A DNA stretch of 64,000 nt. Origin: Paenibacillus sambharensis. Lineage in GTDB: Bacteria > Bacillota > Bacilli > Paenibacillales > Paenibacillaceae. Under the pieces are notes generated by a model. That model searched no databases. It was given only the letters and a program-made list of their open reading frames with translations, and was not told where the DNA came from. The first letter of the stretch is position 1. The number at the start of each line of letters is the position of its first letter. Location: NCBI RefSeq assembly GCF_003233845.1, contig NZ_QKRB01000042.1, positions 1 through 64,000 of the forward strand. Direction: 5' to 3'. The translations under genes were made by a program, and so were the position numbers. Of the stretch, positions 34,607-43,961 are shown piece after piece.

Positions 34607-34987
34607 TTATACTGCGTTGATCTTCTTCGAGCCGGCAAGCTTACGAAGCTCTGCCTTAATCCGTTCTTTGAGCTCTGCGTCTACTATGAACTGTACGCCA
34701 TACAGATACCGGTTATGCTCTTGCAGCTGCCATCTAACTTCACCGGATACGAGCAGCGGCGCTTCCTCGGCGAAGGGGAAATCGATCAACAGCTTCACGT
34801 GATTTATTTCGATTCGAAGGTCCAGCTGAGCAGCCAATTTGCAGCCGCTCTTATGAATATCGATTAAATCCGCCCGTGCATGCCGGGATTCAATAACATT
34901 GCCATTGATTTCACTAATTTGGAACAGGCAGCTCTCTGGTGTAGTGAACTGGTAGCGAAAAGGCTCTTGTCTGCGGCTAGCTGTCAT
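34607..34987 (-). CDS. PilZ domain protein
   Basis: A 126-residue PilZ-like protein, a c-di-GMP receptor fold. The RxxxR region is FRYQFTTP-like near the N-terminus (RRQEPFR) and the second motif D/NxSxxG appears as DIHKSGCKL. The C-terminus is a basic helix. The motif departs slightly from canonical, so binding of c-di-GMP is likely rather than certain. ATG 34987 follows TTGGAGG. A c-di-GMP riboswitch is elsewhere in the window (43962). Confidence 0.8.
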   Translation of the reverse strand: MTASRRQEPFRYQFTTPESCLFQISEINGNVIESRHARADLIDIHKSGCKLAAQLDLRIEINHVKLLIDFPFAEEAPLLVSGEVRWQLQEHNRYLYGVQFIVDAELKERIKAELRKLAGSKKINAV

Positions 34988-35234
34988 GCCTACCTCCAAT
35001 AGTAATATATAACTATCAGTATACTAGGTATCGGTCACCTTGACAATTTAAGAATTATCAGGAATTCGCATTTTTTGGACAAGGTGTGCATTAAAGCGAA
35101 GCGGTTACCGGATCTTGCTATAAAGGTTAAACGGAATTTATCTGAATTTCAGCTTTTATTAAGGAAAAATACTCTAATTCATGGTAAAGTGTTAAATAGA
35201 TTGGGTACAAAACGAAAGGGGTAACGATAACACA

Positions 35235-36260
35235 ATGACGGACAAGCTGCAAGGAAGCACAGAAGGATTGACGAATACGCAAACTCCCGGGGGGGAAGTT
35301 AAAGGTAAAGGAAGAAGAGGGCCAAGCGGCGGTATGATTTTATCCTATGTGCTGGCTGTCATGCTGGCGGGAGCTCTTATTCAACCTCCATTTGCAAGCA
35401 GTGCGGAAGAGAAGGCAGGCGATAGTGCGACCGTAGCAACGGTTAATGGTGTTGCCATTAAGAAGCAGGATCTCTATAACAAGCTGGTGGAGCAGGAGTC
35501 GACTAAATCCCTGCTTAACAATATGATCAGTGAGGAGCTTATCCGTCAAGAGCTGGAAGGAGCGGGTGTGACGGCGTCTGAGGAAGAGATTAACGCTGAG
35601 CTTGATAAGATCAAGCAGAACTTCCCAACGGAAGAAGAGTTTCAAATGGCTCTCGACCAGAACAATCTGACCCTAGAAGCGCTGAAGGAGCAGATTGAAA
35701 CTCAGGTGAAGATCGACAACCTGCTGTCCGCAAAGGTTCAAGTAACCGATGCTCAAGTTCAAGAACACTTTGAGGCGAACAAGTCTTCCTACGATCTGCC
35801 TGAGCGTGTGAAAGCTTCCCATATCCTTGTTGAGACTAGGGAGCAGGCAGATGACCTGCTGGCTCAATTGGAAGGCGGAGCGGACTTCGCAGCTCTTGCA
35901 GCCAAGCATTCCCTGGATCAGAACTCTGCCCCGCAGGGGGGCGAACTGGACTATTTCCCAAGAGGTGTAATGGATCCAGGATTTGAGGAGATGGCCTTTA
36001 ATCTGCCTGTTGGATCTATGGACATTGCTGAGTCAAGCTACGGCTTCCATATTATCCATGTAACCGATCACCAGCAGCCGAAGGAAGCGACGCTGGAGGA
36101 TAACAAGGATCAGATACGGGAACAGCTGGAGATGGAGCAGCTCTCCGTCCTCACGAACGAATGGTATATGAATCTTCAAGCCAACGCAAAAGTTGTGAAT
36201 CACTTGGAGCCAGCTGAAGGTGCAGCGGCAGGCGAAGGTGAAGCAGAAGCGGCTCACTGA
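35235..36260 (+). CDS. PrsA/SurA-type parvulin foldase
   Basis: A 341-residue extracytoplasmic peptidyl-prolyl isomerase. A charged N-terminus of about 30 residues leads into one hydrophobic segment (ILSYVLAVMLAGALIQPPFA), then a SurA-N-like helical domain and a parvulin domain around 190-290 (VKASHILVETREQADDLLAQ, GELDYFPRGVMDPGFEEMAF, YGFHIIHV). PrsA is normally a lipoprotein; no lipobox Cys is present here, so it is anchored by the N-terminal helix or secreted. The tail is Ala/Glu-rich. Confidence 0.92.
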   Translation: MTDKLQGSTEGLTNTQTPGGEVKGKGRRGPSGGMILSYVLAVMLAGALIQPPFASSAEEKAGDSATVATVNGVAIKKQDLYNKLVEQESTKSLLNNMISEELIRQELEGAGVTASEEEINAELDKIKQNFPTEEEFQMALDQNNLTLEALKEQIETQVKIDNLLSAKVQVTDAQVQEHFEANKSSYDLPERVKASHILVETREQADDLLAQLEGGADFAALAAKHSLDQNSAPQGGELDYFPRGVMDPGFEEMAFNLPVGSMDIAESSYGFHIIHVTDHQQPKEATLEDNKDQIREQLEMEQLSVLTNEWYMNLQANAKVVNHLEPAEGAAAGEGEAEAAH

Positions 36261-36283
36261 TTGGCAGAAGAATAGGATCGATA

Positions 36284-36320
36284 AGAGAATTCCCTGCTTT
36301 GTAGGGGGTTCTCTTTTTTA
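36284..36320 (+). terminator. Intrinsic terminator
   Basis: AAGAGAA-TT-CCCT pairs with AGGG-GG-TTCTCTT and is followed by T6, after the foldase gene. Confidence 0.88.
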
Positions 36321-36423
36321 GTCATGGGAGCATCTCCTGTTAGGAAGCTCAATATGAGCCGGCTAAATTACACAGTGGCTATAGCAGGGATACAGGTTTT
36401 GTGCTGTTTGTACGATAAATGTT

Positions 36424-36453
36424 TTGCTCATCCCTTTCCATGTTAGGTATAAT
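36424..36453 (+). promoter_or_regulatory. Sigma-A promoter of ddh
   Basis: TTGCTC (36424-36429) and a perfect TATAAT (36448-36453) are 18 bases apart, about 38 bases before the ddh ATG. Confidence 0.6.
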
Positions 36454-36490
36454 GGGGTTGTTTACCGCAACTTAATATGGAGGATAAGGG

Positions 36491-37474
36491 ATGACACAAC
36501 TGATTAGAGTAGGTATTGTGGGTTATGGCAATTTGGGAAGAGGGGTCGTACAGGCGATATCGCAAAATCCAGATATGACACTGATAGCTGTTTTTACACG
36601 TCGGGACCCGAACCAAATGGAGGCAGAAGTTGGCATTAAATTTGAACATATCTCTGCTGCCGAGAAATACATAGGCGAGATCGATGTCATGATCCTGTGC
36701 GGCGGCTCTGCAACGGACCTTCCGGAGCAAACTCCACAGCTCGCAGCTATGTTCAATACTGTCGACAGCTTTGATACACATGCCAAAATTCCGGAATTCT
36801 TCGAAGCTGTAGATCAGGCTGCGAAGCAGGGAAAGACGCTTAGTGTAATCTCTACTGGCTGGGATCCGGGCTTGTTCTCGCTGAATAGACTGCTTACCGA
36901 ATCTATTCTGCCGGTTGGCGATGAATATACGTTCTGGGGCAAGGGGGTTAGTCAAGGCCACTCCGATGCTATCCGCCGTGTACCAGGTGTCAAAGCGGGT
37001 GTTCAATACACTGTGCCAATAGAGAGTGTGATAGACCGTATACGCAGCGGTGAGACACCAGAACTTGAGACAAGGGACAAGCATCTCCGCCAATGCTTTG
37101 TTGTTGCAGAAGAAGGAGCCGATCAGGAGCAAATCAGACAAACGATCGTCTCGATGCCAAATTATTTTGCTGACTATGAAACCACCGTAACCTTCATTAC
37201 GGAAGAAGAATTGAAAACCGAGCATCATGGAATGCCGCATGGCGGTTTTGTGATCCGCAGCGGAATAACAGGCCATAAGACAAAGCAAATTATTGAGTTT
37301 GGACTGAAGCTTGAAAGCAATCCTGAGTTTACGGCTAGCGTGCTCGTGGCTTACGCCAGAGCTGCCGTCCGGTTGCACAACGATGGGGCGGTGGGAGCCA
37401 AGACAGTGTTTGATATTCCGTTTGGCCTGTTGTCACCGAAATCAGCTGCTGAGCTGCGCAAGGAACTGCTGTAA
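36491..37474 (+). CDS. ddh: meso-Diaminopimelate D-dehydrogenase
   Basis: Ddh (327 aa) makes meso-DAP in one NADPH-dependent step from tetrahydrodipicolinate, for lysine and peptidoglycan. Recognisable features: GIVGYGNLGRGV (Rossmann loop), MILCGGSATDLPEQTPQLAA, FDTHAKIPEF, STGWDPGLFSLNRLL and WGKGVSQGHSDAIRRV. This direct enzyme is scattered among Bacillota and occurs in many Paenibacillus. TGGAGG precedes ATG 36491. It is a single-gene unit with its own promoter and terminator. Confidence 0.97.
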   Translation: MTQLIRVGIVGYGNLGRGVVQAISQNPDMTLIAVFTRRDPNQMEAEVGIKFEHISAAEKYIGEIDVMILCGGSATDLPEQTPQLAAMFNTVDSFDTHAKIPEFFEAVDQAAKQGKTLSVISTGWDPGLFSLNRLLTESILPVGDEYTFWGKGVSQGHSDAIRRVPGVKAGVQYTVPIESVIDRIRSGETPELETRDKHLRQCFVVAEEGADQEQIRQTIVSMPNYFADYETTVTFITEEELKTEHHGMPHGGFVIRSGITGHKTKQIIEFGLKLESNPEFTASVLVAYARAAVRLHNDGAVGAKTVFDIPFGLLSPKSAAELRKELL

Positions 37475-37499
37475 GATACTGGGATGCTGTATGAACATG

Positions 37500-37530
37500 A
37501 AAGATCCAGGTGGTATGACTGGATCTTTTT
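37500..37530 (+). terminator. Intrinsic terminator of ddh
   Basis: AAAGATCCAG pairs with CTGGATCTTT over a 9-base loop, followed by T-rich sequence. Confidence 0.9.
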
Positions 37531-37642
37531 GTCATGAGTGTACAAAAGAAATTAATAACTGATATTACCACTCTATAAAAATTATGCGAGCGTCCAGACT
37601 ATTGACTAGGTAATAAGGGGAAACATAACGGGAGGGCTCATA

Positions 37643-38155
37643 ATGAAGATCGTCATAACAGGGGATACCCATATGCCAAGAAGCGCCAAGCTGCTGCCCC
37701 CGCGGCTGACCGGAGAGCTTCGTGAGGCTGACCTGATTATTCATACAGGGGATTGGTGTACGTTAGAGGTAGTCGAGATGCTGGAAAACTATGCACCAGT
37801 CAGAGGAGTTATTGGTAACAACGACGGGTATGATATCTTTATGCGATATCCGTCACGGATAGTGGTGGAAGCAGACGGGTTTCGTCTAGGTGTGGTGCAC
37901 GGTGATGGTACAAAGGGAACGACGGTTTCCCGGGCTTATGACGCCTTTGAGGGTGACAGTGTGGATGCGGTACTCTTTGGTCATTCCCATATTCCTTTAT
38001 ATGAAATAAGGAACGGTATACACTTGTTCAATCCGGGCTCCCCGACCGATAAAAGAAGACAGCCTGAATTCTCGTTTGGCCTGCTGGATACAAGAGGCAG
38101 CGAAGGTTCAAGGAAGCTTGAATTCAGACATATCTACTACAAATCCAAAGTGTAG
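37643..38155 (+). CDS. YfcE/MJ0936 family phosphodiesterase
   Basis: A 170-residue metallophosphoesterase with the ligand set ITGDTHMPRS, HTGDWCTLEV, IGNNDGYD, VVHGDG and FGHSHIPLYE, the N-P-G-S-P motif LFNPGSPTDKRRQPEFSF being diagnostic of the YfcE family. These enzymes hydrolyse model phosphodiesters; the natural substrate is unsettled. GGGAGGG precedes ATG 37643. Confidence 0.94.
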   Translation: MKIVITGDTHMPRSAKLLPPRLTGELREADLIIHTGDWCTLEVVEMLENYAPVRGVIGNNDGYDIFMRYPSRIVVEADGFRLGVVHGDGTKGTTVSRAYDAFEGDSVDAVLFGHSHIPLYEIRNGIHLFNPGSPTDKRRQPEFSFGLLDTRGSEGSRKLEFRHIYYKSKV

Positions 38156-38175
38156 GACAGAAGCTTCTGGTACAG

Positions 38176-38212
38176 GCACATTCGTGACTTGAATACGAGA
38201 ATGTGCTTTTTT
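38176..38212 (+). terminator. Intrinsic terminator
   Basis: GCACATTC (38176-38183) pairs with GAATGTGC (38199-38206), followed by T6. Confidence 0.9.
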
Positions 38213-38358
38213 GTGTATAACTATTGAGGTCCGATGCGAGTTATTCACATCATTTTCGGAAATTTCAGATAATTATTTGTATCAAAACAAATACAAGCTG
38301 ATTATAATAAATTGTAAAGAAGGCGTTTACATTTTGTAACTCTTATGGAGGTGCGCAG

Positions 38359-38544
38359 ATGATGAACCGCGACACGAAATATCGTAAGAGGGCGATGCGA
38401 CTCTGGGAAGAAGAGAGAGCGCAGACGGCAGAGGAGCTGCAAGCTAATTGGGCGGCTTGGAGCAGCAGGCTGCATAAAGCAGTAAGCCAAATTGGCGGAT
38501 GGCTCACGGAACTGCAGACACGGGTGAGAAGAAGACCTTCTTGA
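38359..38544 (+). CDS. 61-aa basic helical protein, unrecognised
   Basis: A short protein starting MMNRDTKYRKRAMRLWEEER, nearly all amphipathic helix, with four Trp and a basic C-terminus. TGGAGG stands 7 bases before the ATG and an 18-bp perfect terminator follows 18 bases after the stop, so the unit is well framed. No family recognised; a membrane-surface or nucleic-acid-binding peptide is possible. Confidence 0.78.
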   Translation: MMNRDTKYRKRAMRLWEEERAQTAEELQANWAAWSSRLHKAVSQIGGWLTELQTRVRRRPS

Positions 38545-38561
38545 GAACAGGACATACTAAT

Positions 38562-38605
38562 AAACAGGCGGCTGGAATGTTGATTGGCATTCCAGCCGCC
38601 TGTTT
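38562..38605. terminator. Bidirectional terminator, 18-bp perfect stem
   Basis: Arms 38562-38579 and 38588-38605 are exact complements (AAACAGGCGG...CCGCCTGTTT) with an 8-base loop, shared by the 61-aa gene and the convergent sulP gene. Confidence 0.92.
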
Positions 38606-38613
38606 CGTGTGGT

Positions 38614-40065
38614 TTAGTGAGAGCCCGTGGAATGAAGGCCGACTTTATCAATGAGATGCTGGCTTTCCTTGTTAAGCCCTTCTATTGTTACCGTCTTCCC
38701 GTTATTCTTGTACTTGGCAATCGCCTTGGCGATTGCTGTAACGGCTGAATGATCCCACACATGAGAATGAGTGAAATCAAGGACGATGTGATCCGGATCA
38801 CCGCTATAGTCAAACAGCTCGGCAAACTTCATCATCGTACCGAAGAAGAGCTGGCCAGTGATGGTGTACCTGGCGGCTCCATTGGATTGAATGACCCGGG
38901 AGCTGCGAATCTTGGCACTTCTCCACGCGAAGATCAGTGCGCTCAGAATGACACCTGCAATAACACCTTTGGACAAGTCATGCGTGGCCACGACAATGGC
39001 TACAGTAACAACCATCACGACCGAATCGGCCACCGGAATTCTCCGCATGTTTGTAATGGACTGCCAGTCAAAGGTACCGATGGAAACCATGAACATCACG
39101 CCGACCAATGCAGCCATTGGAATTTGCTTGACGACATCTCCAAGCACCATAATCAGGAATAACAGGAAGACGCCTGCTACAAGTGTGGACAAGCGCGTCC
39201 GTCCGCCGGATTTGACATTGATAACAGACTGGCCGATCATAGCGCAGCCGGCCATGCCGCCGAAGAACCCGGTGACAAAGTTGGCGATGCCCTGGCCTTT
39301 GATTTCACGGTTCTTGTCACTGCCGGTATCTGTCATCTCATCTACAATTGTTGCTGTCAGAAGGGATTCCAGAATACCGACAATCGATAGCGACAGCGCA
39401 TAAGGGAAAATAATAACAAGTGTCTCCCATGTCCACAGAACAGCCGGGATGTGGAACACCGGCGGCAGGTTGGACAGATCTCCCATGGTGCCAACCGTGT
39501 TGACATTAATACCCATTGAAATCACGATGATGGAAACCACGATAATCGCTACGAGGGCTGAAGGTATGGCCTTCGTTAACCGTGGAAGAATATAAATAAT
39601 AGCCAGTGTGAGTGCGACCAGACCATACATTACCCAGCCCTGTCCCTCAAAGTGGGTAAGCTGAGCCATGAAGATCAGGATGGCCAGCGCATTAACAAAA
39701 CCAGTAATGACGGAATGCGGAATGAAGGTAACGATTTTACCAATCTTTAGCCAGCCTAATATGACCTGAATAATACCGGTTAGGATTGTGGCGGCAAAGA
39801 GGTATTCCACACCATGCTCCCTGACAAGCGTCACCATCAGCAGTGCCATAGCACCTGTAGCAGCCGAAATCATTCCTGGCCGTCCGCCAGTAAATGCGAT
39901 CACAACCGCGATACAGAATGATGCATACAGTCCGACCATAGGGTTGACACCGGCAATGATTGAAAAGGCGATTGCCTCGGGAATAAGCGCGAGCGCAACG
40001 GTAATACCCGACAGAATATCCCCGCGGGTATTGGACAACCAATGCTTATGAAGTTGTTGATACAC
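38614..40065 (-). CDS. SulP family anion transporter with STAS domain
   Basis: A 483-residue transporter of the SulP/SLC26 family. The SulP opening [20 protein letters not shown], about 12 helices, the [20 protein letters not shown] motif and the C-terminal STAS domain (from about 400, [18 protein letters not shown]) are all present. Members carry sulfate, bicarbonate or other anions; the conserved [15 protein letters not shown] loop does not settle which. AGGAGG precedes the start. Its leader has an 8-bp hairpin at 40122. Confidence 0.93.
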   Translation of the reverse strand: MYQQLHKHWLSNTRGDILSGITVALALIPEAIAFSIIAGVNPMVGLYASFCIAVVIAFTGGRPGMISAATGAMALLMVTLVREHGVEYLFAATILTGIIQVILGWLKIGKIVTFIPHSVITGFVNALAILIFMAQLTHFEGQGWVMYGLVALTLAIIYILPRLTKAIPSALVAIIVVSIIVISMGINVNTVGTMGDLSNLPPVFHIPAVLWTWETLVIIFPYALSLSIVGILESLLTATIVDEMTDTGSDKNREIKGQGIANFVTGFFGGMAGCAMIGQSVINVKSGGRTRLSTLVAGVFLLFLIMVLGDVVKQIPMAALVGVMFMVSIGTFDWQSITNMRRIPVADSVVMVVTVAIVVATHDLSKGVIAGVILSALIFAWRSAKIRSSRVIQSNGAARYTITGQLFFGTMMKFAELFDYSGDPDHIVLDFTHSHVWDHSAVTAIAKAIAKYKNNGKTVTIEGLNKESQHLIDKVGLHSTGSH

Positions 40066-40378
40066 GAATAAGTGCCTCCTTGTTGTTCTTCTTACTGGAT
40101 ATCCTGTATTGCTTATTTAGTGACTTTCCACTCTCAGGAAAGTCGGGGCCGATATGTGCTAAACGGCATTATACAGGAAGTTGGCCGACAACTCTAGTAG
40201 GTAAAAAAGTAAATAATCCTTCTATAACAGCCATTTATCTCGAATTAACTAGTAATAGCTTCATTTATCTTTGAATTTTAAGGTGTGTGAGGAAAGATGC
40301 AGAGAGGCAACCGGCTGTGTTAAACTTATCCCGTCATAAGGGCACAACATTTCACATTTAAGGGAGCAGATATCGCGC
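40066..40378. other. 313-bp intergenic region
   Basis: This divergent region between sulP and the phosphoesterase gene holds a perfect hairpin in the sulP leader, GACTTTCC (40122-40129) with GGAAAGTC (40137-40144), which could be a leader attenuator or an operator. The remaining AT-rich part (40200-40330) must contain both promoters; I could not assign convincing hexamers. Short open frames here lack ribosome sites. Confidence 0.5.
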
Positions 40379-41524
40379 ATGAGAGTAAAGCAAATTTTTC
40401 TGGTTTCCTTATTATTTCTTGCTTTTGCCGGAATTAATTATTATATCGGATGGAATGGAAGGATTTTTTTGGAGGCGGCTGCTCCAGCCTTTCCGACATT
40501 GATATTCTGGATTCTGTATTGGAGCTTTGCCTCGGCATACTTAATTGGCCGATCTGGTATTGTGAAGGGGCCAGCAGCCAGACTGCTTAAGGTCATCGGT
40601 TCCTTCTATTTCGCCGTCCTGGAGTTCTCGGTGCTGCTTCTCCCGCTCGCTAATCTCGGATTCCTTGCGGCTCTGCGCATAGATATCAGCAGGGAGGCTT
40701 ATGTTCTTGCCGCCGGGTGGACGTTCATCGCTGTATTGCTTCTGCTGCTTGCCCGAGGCTGGTGGAATGCGACTCAGCCCGTTGTCAGGCAGTATGAGCT
40801 CTCCATCCCCAAGAAAACAGAAGGGGCCCGGCAGCTGAAGATTGTTATGGCTTCGGACATCCACCTCGGCAATATCGTCGGGAACCGTCATTTATCCAAG
40901 CTGGTCAAGGCAGCAGAGCGGATCCATCCGGATCTTATCCTGCTGCCTGGCGATGTTATTGATGATGTCATTGAGCCGTTTGTCCGCAACCGGATGGCCG
41001 ATACAATGTGCAAGCTGCAGGCTTCAGCCAAGTATGGAGCCTATGCGATCCTTGGCAATCATGAATACTATGGCGGCCATGCTGATGAGTATGTGCAGCG
41101 GATGGGGGACATTGGGATCCGGGTGCTGCGTGATGAGACAGTGACAGTGGATGGTTGGTTCCATGTCGCTGGACGCAAGGATAAGACGGCGGAAACCATG
41201 GAGCCGGATGGACGGAAGACGACAGCCCAGCTGCTCGCGGAGCTCGACAAGACCAAGCCCGTACTGCTGATGGACCATCAGCCCTACGCCTTTGACAAGG
41301 CGGCAGCTGCGGGGGCGGATCTGCTGCTCTGTGGACATACGCACCGGGGGCAGTTTGCGCCTAATCACCTGATTACAAAACGGCTCTTTGAGCTTGATTG
41401 GGGTTATATGATGAAGGAAAGCATGCATGTCATCGTATCATCGGGCTTCGGTACATGGGGGCCCCCAGTTCGTTTGGCAAGCCGGTCAGAAATTATCTCG
41501 ATCACATTGAAGTTTACCGGCTGA
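40379..41524 (+). CDS. Membrane-anchored metallophosphoesterase (YkuE-like)
   Basis: A 381-residue protein with four N-terminal membrane helices (first 125 residues) and a C-terminal calcineurin-like domain. Metal ligands are in MASDIHLGNI, LLPGDVIDD, LGNHEYYGG, MDHQPYAF and CGHTHRGQF. The layout is like YkuE/YpbG-type phosphoesterases; substrate unknown. The ATG at 40379 is preceded by AGGGAG at 12 bases. Confidence 0.93.
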   Translation: MRVKQIFLVSLLFLAFAGINYYIGWNGRIFLEAAAPAFPTLIFWILYWSFASAYLIGRSGIVKGPAARLLKVIGSFYFAVLEFSVLLLPLANLGFLAALRIDISREAYVLAAGWTFIAVLLLLLARGWWNATQPVVRQYELSIPKKTEGARQLKIVMASDIHLGNIVGNRHLSKLVKAAERIHPDLILLPGDVIDDVIEPFVRNRMADTMCKLQASAKYGAYAILGNHEYYGGHADEYVQRMGDIGIRVLRDETVTVDGWFHVAGRKDKTAETMEPDGRKTTAQLLAELDKTKPVLLMDHQPYAFDKAAAAGADLLLCGHTHRGQFAPNHLITKRLFELDWGYMMKESMHVIVSSGFGTWGPPVRLASRSEIISITLKFTG

Positions 41525-41639
41525 TTGGCCAATCGTTCGAAATATTGTGACAAACCGCACGTTGAAACCGGTTGTGCTAGCCATAAAAAATGACTAATCT
41601 AGATAGAGGTAAGCTGAATCATGGTTGGGGGGATCATAG

Positions 41640-42170
41640 TTGGATAAGCAAAAGGAACGGAAGTGGGTTCTAACCATATTCGGATTTTCGGTTGTTCTGG
41701 TCGGGATCATTACGGTGCTGTTCTTCCTGCCGGGATATGAAGGCGAGGTAGGTTTTGACGTAACTATTCTGCCGCTGCTGAATGCGATTTATAATTGCTT
41801 CACGTTTACCTTTCTCCTCATCGCTCTGGCAGCAATTAAGCGGCGCAATATAGCGGTACACAGAACCTTTATACTTGCGGCCTTCACAACGACAGCGCTC
41901 TTCCTGATCTGTTATGTCATTTATCACTTCCTGACAGAGCCAACGAAGTTTGGCGGCAGTGATGTGATGCGGTATGTGTACTTCTTCATTCTGGTAACCC
42001 ATATCCTGCTGGCGATTATCAATGTGCCGCTGGCGCTTCTGTCCATTGTATGGGGATACACGAACAATATCAGCAAACACCGCAAAATAAGCAGGTGGAC
42101 AATGCCAGTGTGGCTGTATGTCAGCTTTACCGGTGTTATTGTATACCTGCTGATCTCACCTTACTATTAA
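41640..42170 (+). CDS. DUF420 membrane protein
   Basis: A 176-residue protein with five membrane helices and conserved histidines (AVHRTFILAAF, YVIYHFLTEP, LVTHILLAI, KHRKISRW) typical of the DUF420 family (YozB/CtaM). CtaM of Staphylococcus aids heme-copper oxidase maturation, so a role in quinol or cytochrome oxidase assembly is plausible by family. The start is TTG at 41640 behind GGGGGG. Confidence 0.93.
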   Translation: MDKQKERKWVLTIFGFSVVLVGIITVLFFLPGYEGEVGFDVTILPLLNAIYNCFTFTFLLIALAAIKRRNIAVHRTFILAAFTTTALFLICYVIYHFLTEPTKFGGSDVMRYVYFFILVTHILLAIINVPLALLSIVWGYTNNISKHRKISRWTMPVWLYVSFTGVIVYLLISPYY

Positions 42171-42344
42171 GCTGAGAGGCAGGATAGCGAAGCTGTCAGC
42201 GTTCACTCTGCAGAGGATTTGTAATCTTTGCGGGTGGACGCTGTTGTCTTGTTTGGAGAGGCGTTTCGCTGTGGTTTGAAGAGGGGAATAAAATGACATA
42301 CAATAAGATTGCAGAACCTATAGAAAAGGGAAGGATGATGCAAG

Positions 42345-42686
42345 GTGGCAGAATGGAAGGAAATCACGACGCTTGATGAATGGGAGCAGCTGAAGCAGAA
42401 GTCTGCCGAGCGTCAGGTGCTGCTGCTGAAGCACAGCACCCGCTGTCCGGTCAGCAGCAGTGCACTGGAGGAATTCGAGAGCTATCTGGCGGGTAACCCG
42501 AATACGAATACGGAGTACTATTTAGTAAAGGTTGTCGAGGCTCGCCCGGTTTCCAATCAGGTAGCTGAAGATCTCGGTGTGACGCATGCCTCACCGCAAA
42601 TCATTCTGTTCAAGGATAGCAAATCGGTGTGGAATACGTCTCATTGGTCCGTTACCAACAAGCACATTACTGCGGTTCTCGACTAA
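42345..42686 (+). CDS. ytxJ: Bacilliredoxin-like YtxJ/BrxC
   Basis: A 113-residue thioredoxin-fold protein of the YtxJ family, monothiol bacilliredoxin. The single active Cys34 lies in LKHSTRCPVSSSA, and the cis-Pro region is THASPQIILF. It removes bacillithiol from S-bacillithiolated proteins, implying that the organism makes bacillithiol. It starts with GTG 42345. The start is unambiguous from family alignment (MAEWKEITTLDEW). Confidence 0.92.
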   Translation: MAEWKEITTLDEWEQLKQKSAERQVLLLKHSTRCPVSSSALEEFESYLAGNPNTNTEYYLVKVVEARPVSNQVAEDLGVTHASPQIILFKDSKSVWNTSHWSVTNKHITAVLD

Positions 42687-42727
42687 ACCGTCAAGACCGG
42701 ATTGAAAATGACTATATCCCTATTGAG

Positions 42728-42774
42728 AAAAGGGCTGTTCCAAGCCGAGTAATCGGATCAGGAACAGCCCTTGT
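42728..42774. terminator. Bidirectional terminator
   Basis: AAGGGCTGTTCC (42730-42741) pairs exactly with GGAACAGCCCTT (42761-42772), between ytxJ and the convergent HELGH gene. Confidence 0.88.
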
Positions 42775-42783
42775 AATTGTCGG

Positions 42784-43236
42784 TTAGGCAATGTCGGCTT
42801 GAACAGACAGCCGGTAGGCTTGCAGAGAATGCTCTACTATGGTATCGAACAGCTGCCCCGCTCCAAGACCGAGAATGTCCTTCGCGTAGCGCCATGCATT
42901 TTCTTCAATTTGTAAAGCGATCAAGTTGTGTTCCATTTCGCTGAATGCCGAATCGAGCCGATCCGACAGACCCGGCAGCTCTTGATCCTCTGCGTGACCG
43001 AGCTCATGAGCGAATATGATGGCGATATATTCATCGAGCTCCTCAAGAGAGCCAAGAAGGTTAATGCATTGTTCCTCGATTTCCTTCAGATACAAGGTGA
43101 TGGAATGGTCGCTCATCTTGTATTTACCGCCTACATTGCGATGTTCCGGAAAATGATCCTCGACGATCAACCGTACGCTGCTTCCCGAAAGCTTGATAAG
43201 CGCTGCGATACGGCTCATGGCTACTTCGCTCAACAT
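42784..43236 (-). CDS. HELGH-motif putative metalloprotease
   Basis: A 150-residue protein with a zincin motif, HELGH at residues 77-81, inside a helix (DEYIAIIFAHELGHAED), and acidic residues downstream. This is the pattern of ImmA/IrrE-like and minimal zinc peptidases, but I recognise no named family. No signal peptide or membrane helix is evident, so it is likely cytoplasmic. GGGGAA precedes ATG 43236. Not a phage context, unlike typical ImmA. Confidence 0.7.
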   Translation of the reverse strand: MLSEVAMSRIAALIKLSGSSVRLIVEDHFPEHRNVGGKYKMSDHSITLYLKEIEEQCINLLGSLEELDEYIAIIFAHELGHAEDQELPGLSDRLDSAFSEMEHNLIALQIEENAWRYAKDILGLGAGQLFDTIVEHSLQAYRLSVQADIA

Positions 43237-43385
43237 GTCATTCCCCGTTTCTAGGTGTCTTCTTAGTAGGTAATACGTTCATAAGGTAGGAAAGTTTCTT
43301 ACCCGGCTGTTTAACTGCTGCTTAATCTGGGTAGGCCCTACACAATATACCATTAATGAGTCCCGCATACAATATATAAAGAGGA

Positions 43386-43416
43386 CAAAAAGAGCGTGCC
43401 GTCATGCGGTACGCTC
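43386..43416 (-). terminator. Terminator of cheX
   Basis: On the minus strand GAGCGT-ACCG pairs with CGGCACGCTC around a short ATGA-type loop, followed by TTTTTG. Confidence 0.85.
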
Positions 43417-43436
43417 AACCATTTGCCATAAGTGAG

Positions 43437-43883
43437 TCAGGCGATCATATAGATATCGAACTCGCCGATATTGTTCAAGACCAAAGGTACCGTCAAGGCC
43501 TGCTTCTTATGCAAAGTGGAGTCAGCCTGCACGATATCCGGGGGTGTAATATCCACGGCAATCCCTTCGTTTGACAGCATAGTGCTGGCGTTGCCGCTGA
43601 TCATATTGCCGAGCTCTGCAATGGCGCTCATACACATATCATCCAGCTCGGAAATAGGGTAGCCTCCCATCATGGATGAGACGATTTTCATCGCTACCTC
43701 TTGTGGAAAACAGAACACCACATCTCCCTTGATCTGTCCGATAATGCCGATTCTGAGCATCAGCAGCTCGCTGCCTTGAATAGGTTTCAGTACGACTTGT
43801 CCAACGGATGGTTTAACCTGAATCATCGTTTCAATGACATGAACAGAAGATGCCAGGAATGGATTGATGTATTGTGCATTCAT
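43437..43883 (-). CDS. cheX: CheX-type chemotaxis phosphatase
   Basis: A 148-residue member of the CheC/CheX/FliY family that dephosphorylates CheY-P. The catalytic helix motif ExxxxxGN is present as AIAELGNMISGNAS, with the paired NPF-type start NAQYINPFLASSVHV typical of CheX. It stands alone, apart from other chemotaxis genes. Its transcript begins with a c-di-GMP-I riboswitch and terminator (43911-44050), so its expression is tied to the second messenger that controls motility. ATG 43883 after GGGGG. Confidence 0.9.
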   Translation of the reverse strand: MNAQYINPFLASSVHVIETMIQVKPSVGQVVLKPIQGSELLMLRIGIIGQIKGDVVFCFPQEVAMKIVSSMMGGYPISELDDMCMSAIAELGNMISGNASTMLSNEGIAVDITPPDIVQADSTLHKKQALTVPLVLNNIGEFDIYMIA

Positions 43884-43910
43884 GTGAAAGCCCCCAAGTT
43901 TAGAAAATAT

Positions 43911-43940
43911 AAAAGCCGCTATCCGGTTCCGGTGCGGCTT
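43911..43940 (-). terminator. Riboswitch-linked terminator before cheX
   Basis: On the minus strand AAGCCGC (43940-43934) pairs with GCGGCTT (43919-43913), followed by TTATATTTTC. It lies between aptamer and cheX and is the likely expression platform. Confidence 0.82.
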
Positions 43941-43961
43941 GTTGACGGTGCGCTCCCGCAA

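Noticed and set aside
36443-37378. 311-codon open frame antisense to ddh
   Set aside because: It lies wholly opposite a certain gene, has no recognisable domain and no ribosome site.
40080-40274. 64-codon frame in the sulP/phosphoesterase gap
   Set aside because: No ribosome site; region is a divergent promoter.
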